A stretch of DNA of 64,000 nt, taken from contig NZ_CP019323.1 of the NCBI RefSeq assembly GCF_001971585.1, positions 672,053-736,052 of the forward strand, written 5' to 3'. Source of the DNA: Companilactobacillus allii. Its GTDB lineage: Bacteria; Bacillota; Bacilli; Lactobacillales; Lactobacillaceae. Shown here one piece after another: positions 35,098 to 43,611 of the stretch. Under the pieces are notes generated by a model. The model worked only from the letters and a program-made list of their open reading frames with translations, did no database searches and was not told where the DNA came from. The number at the start of each line of letters is the position of its first letter. Position 1 is the first letter of the stretch. A program made the translations under genes and the position numbers.

Positions 35098-35373
35098 ATG
35101 ATTAAGTTTAGCGGTGTAACAAAATTTATTCCAACTACATGGATCGTTCAATTTCACAGTCATGATGCAGCACATAATTACTATAGAGATTCAATCGCTA
35201 AGTTCGACGATGATCTAGGTACTGTAACCGTTAATAATGACACTTGGTATATTGGTACGAAGATGAACGATAAAGAATTCAATGCTGGATTAATCAAGTT
35301 TATGGCCAAAGCCAAGATTGCCGATAGTGAATATTCAGTTGAAAAGACTCAAGTTGGTTGGTTTATGATGTGA
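35098..35373 (+). CDS. Small protein, paralogue of the gene at 33348
   Basis: 91 residues from ATG 35098, chosen for GGGGGGAG upstream. About 40 percent identical by eye to the protein at 33348 across its length. No known domain. The paralogues frame the four genes between them. Confidence 0.6.
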   Translation: MIKFSGVTKFIPTTWIVQFHSHDAAHNYYRDSIAKFDDDLGTVTVNNDTWYIGTKMNDKEFNAGLIKFMAKAKIADSEYSVEKTQVGWFMM

Positions 35374-35385
35374 TGATGCATTCTG

Positions 35386-35420
35386 TGTGTCTAGTCAATT
35401 ATTTGGCTAGGCATTTTTTT
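35386..35420 (+). terminator. Terminator after the second 91-residue gene
   Basis: TGTCTAG/CTAGGCA with inner CAA/TTG pairs, followed by TTTTTTT. Confidence 0.75.
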
Positions 35421-35515
35421 ATTAAATATGTTTCAGGGTTGAAAAATTGGTGTCTCAGGTCATTTTCTAAGAAAAAACAACTCTGTTGATACAATTATTA
35501 AATGGAGGTAATTAT

Positions 35516-36175
35516 ATGAAGGCACTGTCATATTTGAAAAAAGGCGCTATATTTATTTTAATATTATTATTAATATTCGTTATTCAAATCAATAGTATTG
35601 TTATGGTATCTAATTCTAGGAATATTATTTCGATGTTCATTACTTTTTTTGTTATCTTATTTCTACTTTTATTTTTGAAGAATAAATTGGGATTTGAATT
35701 GGTCGATCAATCATTCAAACTTAAGAATATGGGTTTAACAGTAATGTTGGCAGTTATATCTGTAGTGCAGTCAGTGACATTTTCTTATGTAGCAAGTATA
35801 AACACACAGAGTACATCCACATCTAATGACTTGATAGCTAATAGACTTACGTCATCTAATTTAGTAGTAATGATCATAGCCATGATTACAGTTAATCTAA
35901 CAGGTCCAATCCTAGAGGAGATAGTTTTTAGAGGTATGTTATTTCAACAGATCAATAATATATTCAATTCAGTTATTTATGGATATATAATAACTGCTAT
36001 TATATTTGCGTATATGCATGGAGGAGGGAGCTTCATGTTTGTCAGTTACTTCTTATCCAGTATTATCACCACATACGCATTTGGTAAGACAGGCAATATA
36101 TTTAACAGTATTATTTGTCATCAATTGATCAATATATTCTCTACTCTACAATTATTATTAGTTATGAATCTTTGA
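35516..36175 (+). CDS. CPBP (CAAX/Abi) family intramembrane metalloprotease
   Basis: 219 residues from ATG 35516 behind TGGAGG. Six or seven membrane helices. All three CPBP motifs are present: EEIVFR (EExxxR) near residue 138, FAYMH (FxxxH), and HQLIN (HxxxN). In lactobacilli such proteases (PlnI/PlnP-type) often give bacteriocin self-immunity. Convergent with a second CPBP gene. Confidence 0.85.
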   Translation: MKALSYLKKGAIFILILLLIFVIQINSIVMVSNSRNIISMFITFFVILFLLLFLKNKLGFELVDQSFKLKNMGLTVMLAVISVVQSVTFSYVASINTQSTSTSNDLIANRLTSSNLVVMIIAMITVNLTGPILEEIVFRGMLFQQINNIFNSVIYGYIITAIIFAYMHGGGSFMFVSYFLSSIITTYAFGKTGNIFNSIICHQLINIFSTLQLLLVMNL

Positions 36176-36187
36176 AATTATCGCATA

Positions 36188-36230
36188 CAAAAAAACATCC
36201 TAAATGAAATGGTGTTTTCATTTAGGATGA
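36188..36230. terminator. Convergent terminator between the two CPBP genes
   Basis: CATCCTAAATGAAA pairs with TTTCATTTAGGATG; A tract on the left, T-rich on the right. Confidence 0.8.
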
Positions 36231-36253
36231 CTTTATATATTTAGAGTATGACA

Positions 36254-36934
36254 TCACATTAATGTGAAAATCAAACTAATGAGATTTAATCCAATATGCA
36301 TAGCAATTGGATATAAGATATTATAATCTGTGATTTTGTATAGAATCGCAAACAGTACTAAATCTGAGTATGTGAAGATAGATAAATTCAGTATGTCTTG
36401 CATTCCACTTAAATGATATATCATAAATAATAATGTCGAAAAAACTATTGGAAGAATTGTTGTAATCCAGCTGTTTTTAAATTTATTATTTAATATATTT
36501 GCCAGCTTACCTTGTAAAAAGAATTGAAATAATATCTCCTCAGATATTGGTCCAATGATAACTATTAATATGCTTATCATGATTAATCCGACAATACTAT
36601 TGTTGTTTAGTTCACCTACTACGGCGCTTTGATTAGAAGGTGTCGATGGAATAATATTTTGAAGTACTATTTGAAACGCTAAGCTTAATATTATAAATAA
36701 TGGTATTAATATTAATATTAATTTTGTTTTGTTTGTTTTTATCGATATGAAATCATTTCTTAAATATGATTTTATAGAAATTAGTAATGAAATACATAAA
36801 AAATATTCAAGTAATACGGTTATAATGCTTGAAATTTTTTGTGTTAAAAACATTTGGAATAGATTCATAGAGAATTCGACAATCAAAAAATATATGGTTA
36901 GTAATATCGGTAGTTTAAGACTTTGTTTATTCAT
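36254..36934 (-). CDS. CPBP family protease homologue with altered motif 1
   Basis: 226 residues, about seven helices. Motif 1 reads EEILFQ, so the conserved Arg of EExxxR is Gln; motifs 2 (FMIYH) and 3 (HIGLN) are intact. Weak ribosome site. Probably another immunity-type membrane protein; reduced protease activity is possible. Confidence 0.75.
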   Translation of the reverse strand: MNKQSLKLPILLTIYFLIVEFSMNLFQMFLTQKISSIITVLLEYFLCISLLISIKSYLRNDFISIKTNKTKLILILIPLFIILSLAFQIVLQNIIPSTPSNQSAVVGELNNNSIVGLIMISILIVIIGPISEEILFQFFLQGKLANILNNKFKNSWITTILPIVFSTLLFMIYHLSGMQDILNLSIFTYSDLVLFAILYKITDYNILYPIAMHIGLNLISLIFTLM

Positions 36935-37085
36935 TTTCTAAATGTATTTAGTGTATTCATACATAACCCTCCGTTTTTATTATTTGTGTACATTTATTAA
37001 TCTAATATAAATCATGGATTATTAATCAATAAAATATTAACGGAGTTTTTAAGGTTCTAAACGTGCAAACTTTGAAATGAATAAA

Positions 37086-37136
37086 TACGTTAATGACCGT
37101 ATATTTAACGTTAATCCAATGTTAGTCATTAACGTA
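37086..37136. promoter_or_regulatory. Plantaricin-type regulatory boxes
   Basis: TACGTTAAT (37086-37094), a 12-base spacer, then AACGTTAAT (37107-37115): nearly identical to the PlnC/PlnD box (TACGTTAAT direct repeats 12 apart). A third, inverted copy, ATTAACGTA, is at 37128-37136. AT-rich -10-like sequences follow. This promoter drives the peptide and two-component genes. Confidence 0.85.
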
Positions 37137-37194
37137 GTACTACTGATATATTTAAATATATAAAATAAAACGATGTAAAAGCAGAAGCTTGGTA

Positions 37195-37254
37195 ATGGGT
37201 TATACTATGATAAACGCTACAGTTAAACGTGTTAAAAAATGGTTAAAAAAGTAA
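37195..37254 (+). CDS. Putative cationic inducing peptide (19 or 15 residues)
   Basis: The frame MGYTMINATVKRVKKWLKK can start at ATG 37195 or ATG 37207. It sits between the pln-type promoter and the kinase gene, where plantaricin loci carry the pheromone gene. The C-terminal ATVKRVKKWLKK resembles the cationic helix of plantaricin A (ATAIKQVKKLFKKWGW). There is no double-glycine leader and the ribosome site is weak, so it may be leaderless, decayed or not translated. Confidence 0.45.
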   Translation: MGYTMINATVKRVKKWLKK

Positions 37255-37275
37255 AGAAAAAGGATATGTGACAAT

Positions 37276-38610
37276 TTGGTTGAAACTACGTTATTTTGGG
37301 GATTTATTCAGAATTTAGTTTTCTATGTTATTGTGGTATCTATTTTACACATGTTTGATAACTCATATAAAACAACTTATTATATTTGCGATATTGGTGT
37401 ATCGCTTTTTTTTGTTCTAATAAGTGCTTTTTTAGAAGACTTAAGTATCTTATTATTTATGATTGTTTATTTAATTATGATAAGAATTAGGTTGAAAAAG
37501 AATATTCACAATTCGTTAATGAGTATAGATCTGCTTTTTTCACTTATTATTGAAATTATTTCCTTCTTAATTAGTACATATATGGGGCGCATTATATTTT
37601 TTTTCATAAAAGGAATTTGGAAAGCCGATACACTAGAAAATTTTCAAAATATATTAATTCCTATTAATATTGTTTTAAATATAGCTGTGTTTATCTTCCT
37701 TATTTATATTATGAAATTTAAAAAGAATGAAATTTTAAATATTAGAGAAAGAATAGTTGATTTAAAGTTGGAACATAATATTTTTGGCCTGTTGCTATTC
37801 GTATTCTTGTCTTTTGAATCTATATTGCTAGTTGGAGATTTAGAATATATAACTATATCAATACAAGGAACAATAATATTGTCATTTACTTTATTACTAA
37901 TTTTGATGATGTGGCAAATGCTAGCTTTTATCAAGGATTATTCAATCAAACAAGAAACACATAATGAGATTGAACAAAATGAACAATTGAACGATTACTT
38001 GGAAAGTGTTAGTCAGCAGTATGATTCTTTGCGTGACTTCAAACATGATTTTAAGAATATAATGCTGTCAATGAATGCTTCTAATGGAAAAGACATTGAT
38101 CAGTATAAAGAATATTACAATGAAATTATTAATCAGGATGAATATCAATCTTCTGTAGATGGTGAAATAGTTGGTAATTCCGCAAAACTAAAAAATTCTC
38201 CATTAAGAGGACTTATAATACAGAAGTATTTGAAATCCAAAGCTAAAGGGATAAATATTGATTTTGAGATATCATCTGAAATATTTATCAGAGAACATGT
38301 ACTGACGGTCGTTAGAGTGGTAGGAATTTTATTGGATAATGCGATTGAAGCATCTAGCACGACAACAGGCAACATAACATGTGCTTTCATAGATACAGAT
38401 GGAACTAAAGAAATATCCGTTGAGAATGGATTAATTAATGAAATTAGTTTAAAGGATATTTTTAAGAATGGGTATTCTACTAAAGGGAATAATCGTGGTA
38501 TAGGATTATATAATATTAAAAAATTGATTAATAAAAATCCAAGTATGTACTTTGAATCAGAGATAGTAAATAAACACTTAATTATGACGTTAATAATTGA
38601 TGAGGGGTGA
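37276..38610 (+). CDS. HPK10 histidine kinase of a bacteriocin quorum system (PlnB-like)
   Basis: 444 residues, TTG start with AAAGGAT about 10 bases upstream. Six to seven N-terminal helices, phospho-His in FKHDFKNIMLSM, N box ILLDNAIEAS and G box NRGIGLYNIKKL. Pairs with the LytTR regulator that begins 4 bases after its stop. More AT-rich than the core genes nearby. Confidence 0.88.
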   Translation: MVETTLFWGFIQNLVFYVIVVSILHMFDNSYKTTYYICDIGVSLFFVLISAFLEDLSILLFMIVYLIMIRIRLKKNIHNSLMSIDLLFSLIIEIISFLISTYMGRIIFFFIKGIWKADTLENFQNILIPINIVLNIAVFIFLIYIMKFKKNEILNIRERIVDLKLEHNIFGLLLFVFLSFESILLVGDLEYITISIQGTIILSFTLLLILMMWQMLAFIKDYSIKQETHNEIEQNEQLNDYLESVSQQYDSLRDFKHDFKNIMLSMNASNGKDIDQYKEYYNEIINQDEYQSSVDGEIVGNSAKLKNSPLRGLIIQKYLKSKAKGINIDFEISSEIFIREHVLTVVRVVGILLDNAIEASSTTTGNITCAFIDTDGTKEISVENGLINEISLKDIFKNGYSTKGNNRGIGLYNIKKLINKNPSMYFESEIVNKHLIMTLIIDEG

Positions 38611-38614
38611 TAAT

Positions 38615-39364
38615 ATGTTTCCTATATATCTTTTGGAAGATGATAGAAATCAACTATCCGAATATAAAGAAACTATTGAAAAGACAATTATGATTAATGA
38701 TTTTGCTATGTCATTAGTAGGCACAGCTTGCACAGTTGAAGAATTCAATTCTTTTTTTAAAGTAACACAGTATGGTTTGTTCTTTTTGGATATGGAAATC
38801 GGTGATGACAAACAGGCGGGATTGAGATTGGCCAGTTTTATTAGGGAAAGAATGCCAATGTCGCAAATCGTCTTTATTACGACACATTCAGAATTGTCAT
38901 TTTTGACCTTAGAAAGAAAAATAGCACCCATGGACTATGTTCTTAAAGATTTAACTTTAAATGAAATTAAAGAACATATAGGTGCTGATATAGAATTAGC
39001 ACAAAAAATATATAAGAATACAATTTTTCATAGAGTTAATACTTTTGGATATAAAATTGGATCTAGATTTTTCTCGGTACCTTTAGACGATGTTATTGCA
39101 TTACATACATCAAAAGAATTTCATGGTCGAGTTATTTTATCATCTTTAAACAAAGAGGCAACTTTTTCAGGTAATCTTAATAATTTAGAAAATAAATATG
39201 ATATTTTTTTTAGATGTGATAAGAGCTGGTTGGTGAATCTAGACAAAGTTGTTTCGTATGATTCGCATACTAGAAAATTGAAAATGGTTAGAGATTCAGA
39301 GTGTGATGTTTCTTATAGAAAGTCAGGTTCTTTAACTAGAGCATTAAAGGATAACGGTAAGTAG
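38615..39364 (+). CDS. LytTR response regulator (PlnC-like)
   Basis: 249 residues from ATG 38615 after GAGGGGTGATAAT. Receiver domain: YLLEDDRNQL, phospho-Asp in LFFLDMEIGDD, Lys in YVLKDLT. LytTR DNA-binding domain from about residue 145. Its probable targets are the boxes at 37086-37136, giving an autoinducing loop. Confidence 0.9.
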   Translation: MFPIYLLEDDRNQLSEYKETIEKTIMINDFAMSLVGTACTVEEFNSFFKVTQYGLFFLDMEIGDDKQAGLRLASFIRERMPMSQIVFITTHSELSFLTLERKIAPMDYVLKDLTLNEIKEHIGADIELAQKIYKNTIFHRVNTFGYKIGSRFFSVPLDDVIALHTSKEFHGRVILSSLNKEATFSGNLNNLENKYDIFFRCDKSWLVNLDKVVSYDSHTRKLKMVRDSECDVSYRKSGSLTRALKDNGK

Positions 39365-39404
39365 GTAAAATTAAACGATTATATTTAAATTATGGGAGAA
39401 CTAT

Positions 39405-39656
39405 ATGATTAACAAAAGAATATACATACCTCAAGTAGATGAGAACGATTGTGGGGTTGCTGCATTGGCAATGGTCCTTAAGAACTATGGCTCACAATTC
39501 TCATTAGCTCGGCTTCGTAATTTGGCTAGAACAGATGTTGAAGGGACAACAGCTTTGGGATTAGTTAAAACGGCACAGAGTTTAGATTTCGAGACTCAAG
39601 CTATTCAAGCTGATATGGAACTTTTTAAAATTGGTAAATCTACTAACAGGAACTAA
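39405..39656 (+). pseudogene. Truncated peptidase-C39 bacteriocin ABC transporter
   Basis: 83 residues that align with only the start of a ~720-residue PlnG/ComA-type exporter. The catalytic Cys region VDENDCGVAALAMVLKNYGS is intact, but the frame ends before the catalytic His, and the membrane and ATPase domains are absent. The last codons (GKSTNRN) look unrelated, marking a deletion endpoint. Confidence 0.85.
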
Positions 39657-39739
39657 AATACCCCATTTGGGGATATATTTCCCATTTTATTCCTCCAATA
39701 GGATAAAATATTTACATAAATTTATCGGGGGAGATTACT

Positions 39740-39910
39740 ATGAAATTTAACAAGAAATTCTATAAAGATTTTGATTTTTATTTAGGAATATTAACTAGTT
39801 TTACAATGATTGAGAATGTTATGAAAGGTAGCTTTGCCTACTCATTCTGGGTTTCTTTGATTGTTACCATTATATTCTTCAAGGGAAGTTTGTTAGTTAA
39901 GAATAAGTAA
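39740..39910 (+). CDS. Small two-segment membrane protein
   Basis: 56 residues, ATG behind GGGGGAG. The N-terminus is charged (MKFNKKFYKDFDFYLG), then a hydrophobic stretch and a second (FWVSLIVTIIFF) with a lysine-rich end. Size, charge and place at the end of a bacteriocin locus resemble small immunity or accessory membrane proteins. Confidence 0.5.
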   Translation: MKFNKKFYKDFDFYLGILTSFTMIENVMKGSFAYSFWVSLIVTIIFFKGSLLVKNK

Positions 39911-39940
39911 CTATAGATAATTATTCTGGTATTTAGTTAT

Positions 39941-40137
39941 AAAAAGGCCGATTTTTGCAAAGTTGAAGGATAAAAGAGTCTCAACTATTGAAAAAAGGCC
40001 GATTTTTGCAAAGTTGAAGGATAAAAGAGTCTCAACTATTGAAAAAAGGCCGATTTTTGCAAAGTTGAAGGATAAAAACATCCCAACTATTGAAAAATGA
40101 GCAATAATTACAAAGTTGTAAATCATAAGTGTATAAA
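39941..40137. repeat. 51-bp tandem repeat (three copies and a partial fourth)
   Basis: Three nearly perfect units, each beginning AAAAAGGCCGATTTTTGCAA, with period 51; the fourth is degenerate. Each unit contains AGTTGA and TCAACT, which can pair across about 15 bases. An open frame on the minus strand exists only because 51 is a multiple of three; it has no ribosome site. Confidence 0.9.
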
Positions 40138-40149
40138 CACTGAAATCCT

Positions 40150-40178
40150 TTGTGGTATGTGTTACACTACACTAATAT
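40150..40178 (+). promoter_or_regulatory. Promoter of the ABC-F gene
   Basis: TTGTGG, 17 bases, TAATAT. The resulting leader of about 75 bases contains a terminator before the start codon. Confidence 0.6.
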
Positions 40179-40201
40179 ATCAAAACAAATATTAATTGAA
40201 A

Positions 40202-40235
40202 TCAACGTCGCCGTTACTTGACACGTTGTTTTTTT
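40202..40235 (+). terminator. Leader terminator (attenuator) of the ABC-F gene
   Basis: CAACGT (40203-40208) pairs with ACGTTG (40223-40228), followed by seven T residues, 26 bases before the ATG. Antibiotic-responsive ABC-F genes in Firmicutes are often controlled by such leaders. Confidence 0.55.
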
Positions 40236-40260
40236 ACGCGTAAATGCAGGAGGATAGTTA

Positions 40261-41889
40261 ATGTTAAATGTCAATAATGTCAGTATGCAGTTTTCTGATA
40301 GGATGCTATATGATGATGTAAATCTTAAATTTACTTCGGGTAACTGTTACGGAGTTATTGGTGCTAATGGTGCCGGAAAGTCTACATTTCTAAAAATCAT
40401 TGAAGGTAAACTCAAGCCAACTACAGGTGTAGTATCAATGGGTCCTAATGAACGTATGTCTAGCTTGAATCAAGATCACTTTGCCTTTGAGGATAGTTTG
40501 GTACTAGATACTGTTATTCGTGGTCATCAAGAACTTTACAGTATTATGACTGAAAAGGACGCTATCTATTCCAAAGCAGACTTCAGTGACGCTGACGGTA
40601 TTCGTGCTGCAGAATTAGAGACTGAGTTCGGTGAGATGGGTGGTTGGGAAGCTGAATCTGATGCTTCTCAAATCCTTCAAGCTTTGGGAATCGATGAATC
40701 ACTTCATCAATCCCCCATGAGTGACTTGACGGAGCCACAAAAAGTTAAGGTATTGTTGGGACAAGCGTTATTTGGTCATCCCGATGTCTTACTTTTGGAT
40801 GAGCCCACTAATGGATTGGACGTACAATCAATCAGCTGGTTAGAAAACTTCCTAGCTGACTTTGAGAATACTGTCATCGTAGTTTCCCATGATCGTCACT
40901 TCTTGAATCAAGTATGTACACATATGTGTGATGTTGACCGTGGTAAGATCACTTTGTTTGTTGGTAACTATGACTTCTGGATGGAATCCAGTGAGCTTGC
41001 TACTCAATTACAAGCTAACGCTAACGCCAAAAAAGAGGAACAGATCAAACAACTACAAGAATTCGTGGCTCGTTTCAGTGCGAATGCTTCCAAATCTAAG
41101 CAAGCAACATCTCGTAAGAAGCAATTAGAGAAGATAACACTTGATGATATTCAACCATCAACTCGTAAATATCCATTCATCAAGTTCAATCCAGATCGTG
41201 AATTGGGTAAGGACTTGGTAAGTTTGGAGAATGTTTCTAAGTCGATCGAAGGCGTTAAGATCCTTGATAATGTTAATTTGACATTACGTCCGGATGAAAA
41301 AATCGCCTTTGTTAGTAGGAATGACTTAACTACAACAATTCTGATGCAGATAATTGCTGGTGAGATCAAGCCTGATACAGGTGAGGTAACTTGGGGTCAA
41401 ACAGCCTCAACGACTTATTTACCTAAGAACGTTAATGAATACTTCGCTGATAACAAGATGTCTGTTATTGACTGGTTACGTCAATATGCCTCTAAAGATG
41501 AAAATGACAATACATTCTTGCGTGGATTCTTAGGTAAGATGTTGTTTTCAGGGGATGATGTTAACCGTGAAGTTGACGTCATGTCCGGTGGGGAAAAGGT
41601 CCGTGCAATGTTATCTAAGATGATGTTGAGTAAGGCCAATGTTCTCTTGTTGGATGACCCAACTAATCACTTGGATCTAGAATCAATCACTGCTTTGAAT
41701 GATGGTTTAGTAGGATTCAGTGGCAGTATCATCTTCACATCCCACGATCATGAATTTATTCAGACAATTGCTAACAGAATTATCGAAGTCAGTCCTAAGG
41801 GTGTCGTTGATAAAGCAGATACTACTTATGATGAATTCTTATCACATAAACAATTACAAGAACAAGTTGCTAAGTTGTACGAAGACTAG
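40261..41889 (+). CDS. ABC-F ATPase, YbiT/YkpA type, with one degenerate ATP site
   Basis: 542 residues, two ATPase domains without membrane helices, so a ribosome-acting ABC-F protein. NBD1 has an intact Walker A (GANGAGKST) and Walker B (LLLDEPTNGLD) but signature LTEPQK instead of LSGGQ. NBD2 has a degenerate Walker A (VSRNDLTTT, no GK), an intact signature (MSGGEKV) and Asp for Glu in LLLDDPTNHLD. The linker (about 240-320, FVARFSANASKSKQATSRKK) is YbiT-like. One ATP site is therefore intact and the other degenerate. Confidence 0.9.
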   Translation: MLNVNNVSMQFSDRMLYDDVNLKFTSGNCYGVIGANGAGKSTFLKIIEGKLKPTTGVVSMGPNERMSSLNQDHFAFEDSLVLDTVIRGHQELYSIMTEKDAIYSKADFSDADGIRAAELETEFGEMGGWEAESDASQILQALGIDESLHQSPMSDLTEPQKVKVLLGQALFGHPDVLLLDEPTNGLDVQSISWLENFLADFENTVIVVSHDRHFLNQVCTHMCDVDRGKITLFVGNYDFWMESSELATQLQANANAKKEEQIKQLQEFVARFSANASKSKQATSRKKQLEKITLDDIQPSTRKYPFIKFNPDRELGKDLVSLENVSKSIEGVKILDNVNLTLRPDEKIAFVSRNDLTTTILMQIIAGEIKPDTGEVTWGQTASTTYLPKNVNEYFADNKMSVIDWLRQYASKDENDNTFLRGFLGKMLFSGDDVNREVDVMSGGEKVRAMLSKMMLSKANVLLLDDPTNHLDLESITALNDGLVGFSGSIIFTSHDHEFIQTIANRIIEVSPKGVVDKADTTYDEFLSHKQLQEQVAKLYED

Positions 41890-41940
41890 AAAAAAATAGC
41901 GTTAACACATCTAATCAGAATGTGTTAACGCTATTTTTAG
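41889..41940. terminator. Convergent terminator ABC-F / SGNH hydrolase
   Basis: AAAAATAGCGTTAACACAT pairs perfectly with ATGTGTTAACGCTATTTTT. Confidence 0.9.
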
Positions 41941-41976
41941 TAGTAAATCTACTAATTATGATTAACAATTTGTCAT

Positions 41977-42735
41977 TTAATCAATGTTGAAAATTTCAGT
42001 TAATCGTTTCTCGAAGAAGGGCAGCCAGATGTCGTGATAACCGGCACGTGTTGGGTGAGCATCGTCAAACATATACATTGGATTGCTAGCAGTTTCTAGT
42101 CTGATCTGTTGGTTCTTCCAAACGTCAATAATGTGAATTCCCCACTTATCTTGGAGTTTGTATAAGACTCTTCTCAGTTCTTCGTAGTTGGCATCTGGTT
42201 TACGTAGACAAGTGAAGAATGCTACTGGGCAATTCCAGTTTTGTTTTGCGTAAGCAATAATATACTCCATTGCACCAATCGTAGTGGTTCTATCGAAGTC
42301 TTCAATATCTGTTGACTCACTGATTTCACCAGTAGGAATATCAAATCGAGAATCATTGGTAGATAATTGACACACAAACAAATCAAAGTCTTGGTCTGTA
42401 GGTATGTCAGTTTGAAGACGTGATGTGTAAGTTTTGGCGGAAGTCCCACCTAGAGTTGTTCCTGATACATCTGCCTTGGTACTTTTGACACCATCTATAG
42501 TTGCCAAGTATTCCGGTAAAGCATCCCCAAATGATCCAGCTCCATAAGTGATTGATGAACCTAAAAAGGCAATTTTTTTACCTTGCAGTTTTGAATCGGG
42601 ATTCAAAGACATTTTATCTGAAGCTATAGCAGATCTGTTTCCGCGATAAAAAGAGTAACCTTTGTCAATTAGTTTCGTTGTTACTACAGTCGCCGCAGTG
42701 GTTGTTAAGAATTTGATGAATTTGTTATTTGTCAT
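41977..42735 (-). CDS. SGNH/GDSL-type hydrolase
   Basis: 252 residues. The nucleophile block IAFLGSSITYGAGS, Gly in VSGTTLGG, Asn in LSTNDSRF and the DAHPTRAGYHDIW block with catalytic Asp and His mark a complete SGNH esterase. The first 25 residues are weakly hydrophobic (FIKFLTTTAATVVTTK) and may anchor or export the protein. Substrate unknown; many relatives deacetylate wall polymers or lipids. Confidence 0.85.
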   Translation of the reverse strand: MTNNKFIKFLTTTAATVVTTKLIDKGYSFYRGNRSAIASDKMSLNPDSKLQGKKIAFLGSSITYGAGSFGDALPEYLATIDGVKSTKADVSGTTLGGTSAKTYTSRLQTDIPTDQDFDLFVCQLSTNDSRFDIPTGEISESTDIEDFDRTTTIGAMEYIIAYAKQNWNCPVAFFTCLRKPDANYEELRRVLYKLQDKWGIHIIDVWKNQQIRLETASNPMYMFDDAHPTRAGYHDIWLPFFEKRLTEIFNID

Positions 42736-42976
42736 TTATTTCTACCTTTCGGATTTTAAGTGTGAAATAAACACTTATCTTAATTTAGTACTTATACTGT
42801 AAATCGGAAAGATGTGAATGTAAAATAGTAAAAGAGAAAGAATGATAACCTTTTGGTTATGATTGTATTAAAAGATTGTACGTGACTTGTGAGTGAGCAA
42901 TTTAAGTTACAAATCATAAAAATATAGTAAAATGTAAGAAGTAAGAAGTAATGAAAAAGAGAGGGATGAGCGAATA

Positions 42977-43258
42977 ATGGATAAAATTACAGATGATTCA
43001 AAAATATCAAAAATATCTAGTAAAGGCCAAGTTGTAATTCCCGCAACAATTAGAAAAGCATTACAGATAAATAGTGGAGATAAATTATCTATAACAGTCA
43101 GTCCTGATAATGAGATAATTTTAAAGAAACAGCCTAGCGAATTGGATTGGCATAATCTTGTTAAGGATATACCAACAGAAATTGTTGATGTAGATAAAAA
43201 TGGAAATTATGATCCTAATAAATCTCCTGATTTTCACGATTGGATGGTTAATGGTTGA
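42977..43258 (+). CDS. AbrB/MazE-type antitoxin
   Basis: 93 residues. The N-terminal SpoVT-AbrB domain (SKISSKGQVVIPATIRKALQ) binds DNA, and the acidic C-terminal half should wrap the toxin. It overlaps the toxin gene by one base (TGATG). Ribosome site GAGGGATGAG. Such pairs usually repress their own promoter. Confidence 0.85.
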   Translation: MDKITDDSKISKISSKGQVVIPATIRKALQINSGDKLSITVSPDNEIILKKQPSELDWHNLVKDIPTEIVDVDKNGNYDPNKSPDFHDWMVNG

Positions 43259-43611
43259 TGGATAATGTTATTCGTCCAATGAGCATTTATATTGCCGACA
43301 TTATGTTTGATGACTCTATTCAATCGAAACGTAGACCTGCATTGGTAGTTGATATTTATGAGAAGTACGTAGTTGTATTTAAGATAACGTCTAAATACAA
43401 GAATAAGTCTGATAATATAAAGCAAATATACTATCCAATTAAATATTGGAAAAAAGCTGGTTTAGTAAAAAAATCATATGTAGATGTGCACAAAACTTAT
43501 AAAGTTACTAGAGGAGTTGTTTTTAATCATCCACCAATGGGCAAATTGGAATTAGTTGATGTAGATGATTTATATACATTTTTAAAAAATATAAAAAAAA
43601 GAAACAAATAA
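43258..43611 (+). CDS. PemK/MazF-type toxin
   Basis: 117 residues from ATG 43258. The beta-barrel core signature is RRPALVVDIYEKYVVVFKIT, followed by a Lys-rich C-terminus. MazF toxins are sequence-specific RNases. The usual N-terminal G(D/E)(I/V) motif reads IYIADIMF, so it is a diverged member. Ends inside a strong terminator stem. Confidence 0.75.
   Translation: MDNVIRPMSIYIADIMFDDSIQSKRRPALVVDIYEKYVVVFKITSKYKNKSDNIKQIYYPIKYWKKAGLVKKSYVDVHKTYKVTRGVVFNHPPMGKLELVDVDDLYTFLKNIKKRNK

Noticed and set aside
39911-40126. Minus-strand ORF made of repeated NFAKIGLFSIVETLLS units
   Set aside because: It exists only because the 51-bp tandem repeat keeps frame; no ribosome site and no partner signal.
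39941-40137. Possible CRISPR array
   Set aside because: The repeat units are contiguous, without unique spacers, and no cas genes are near.
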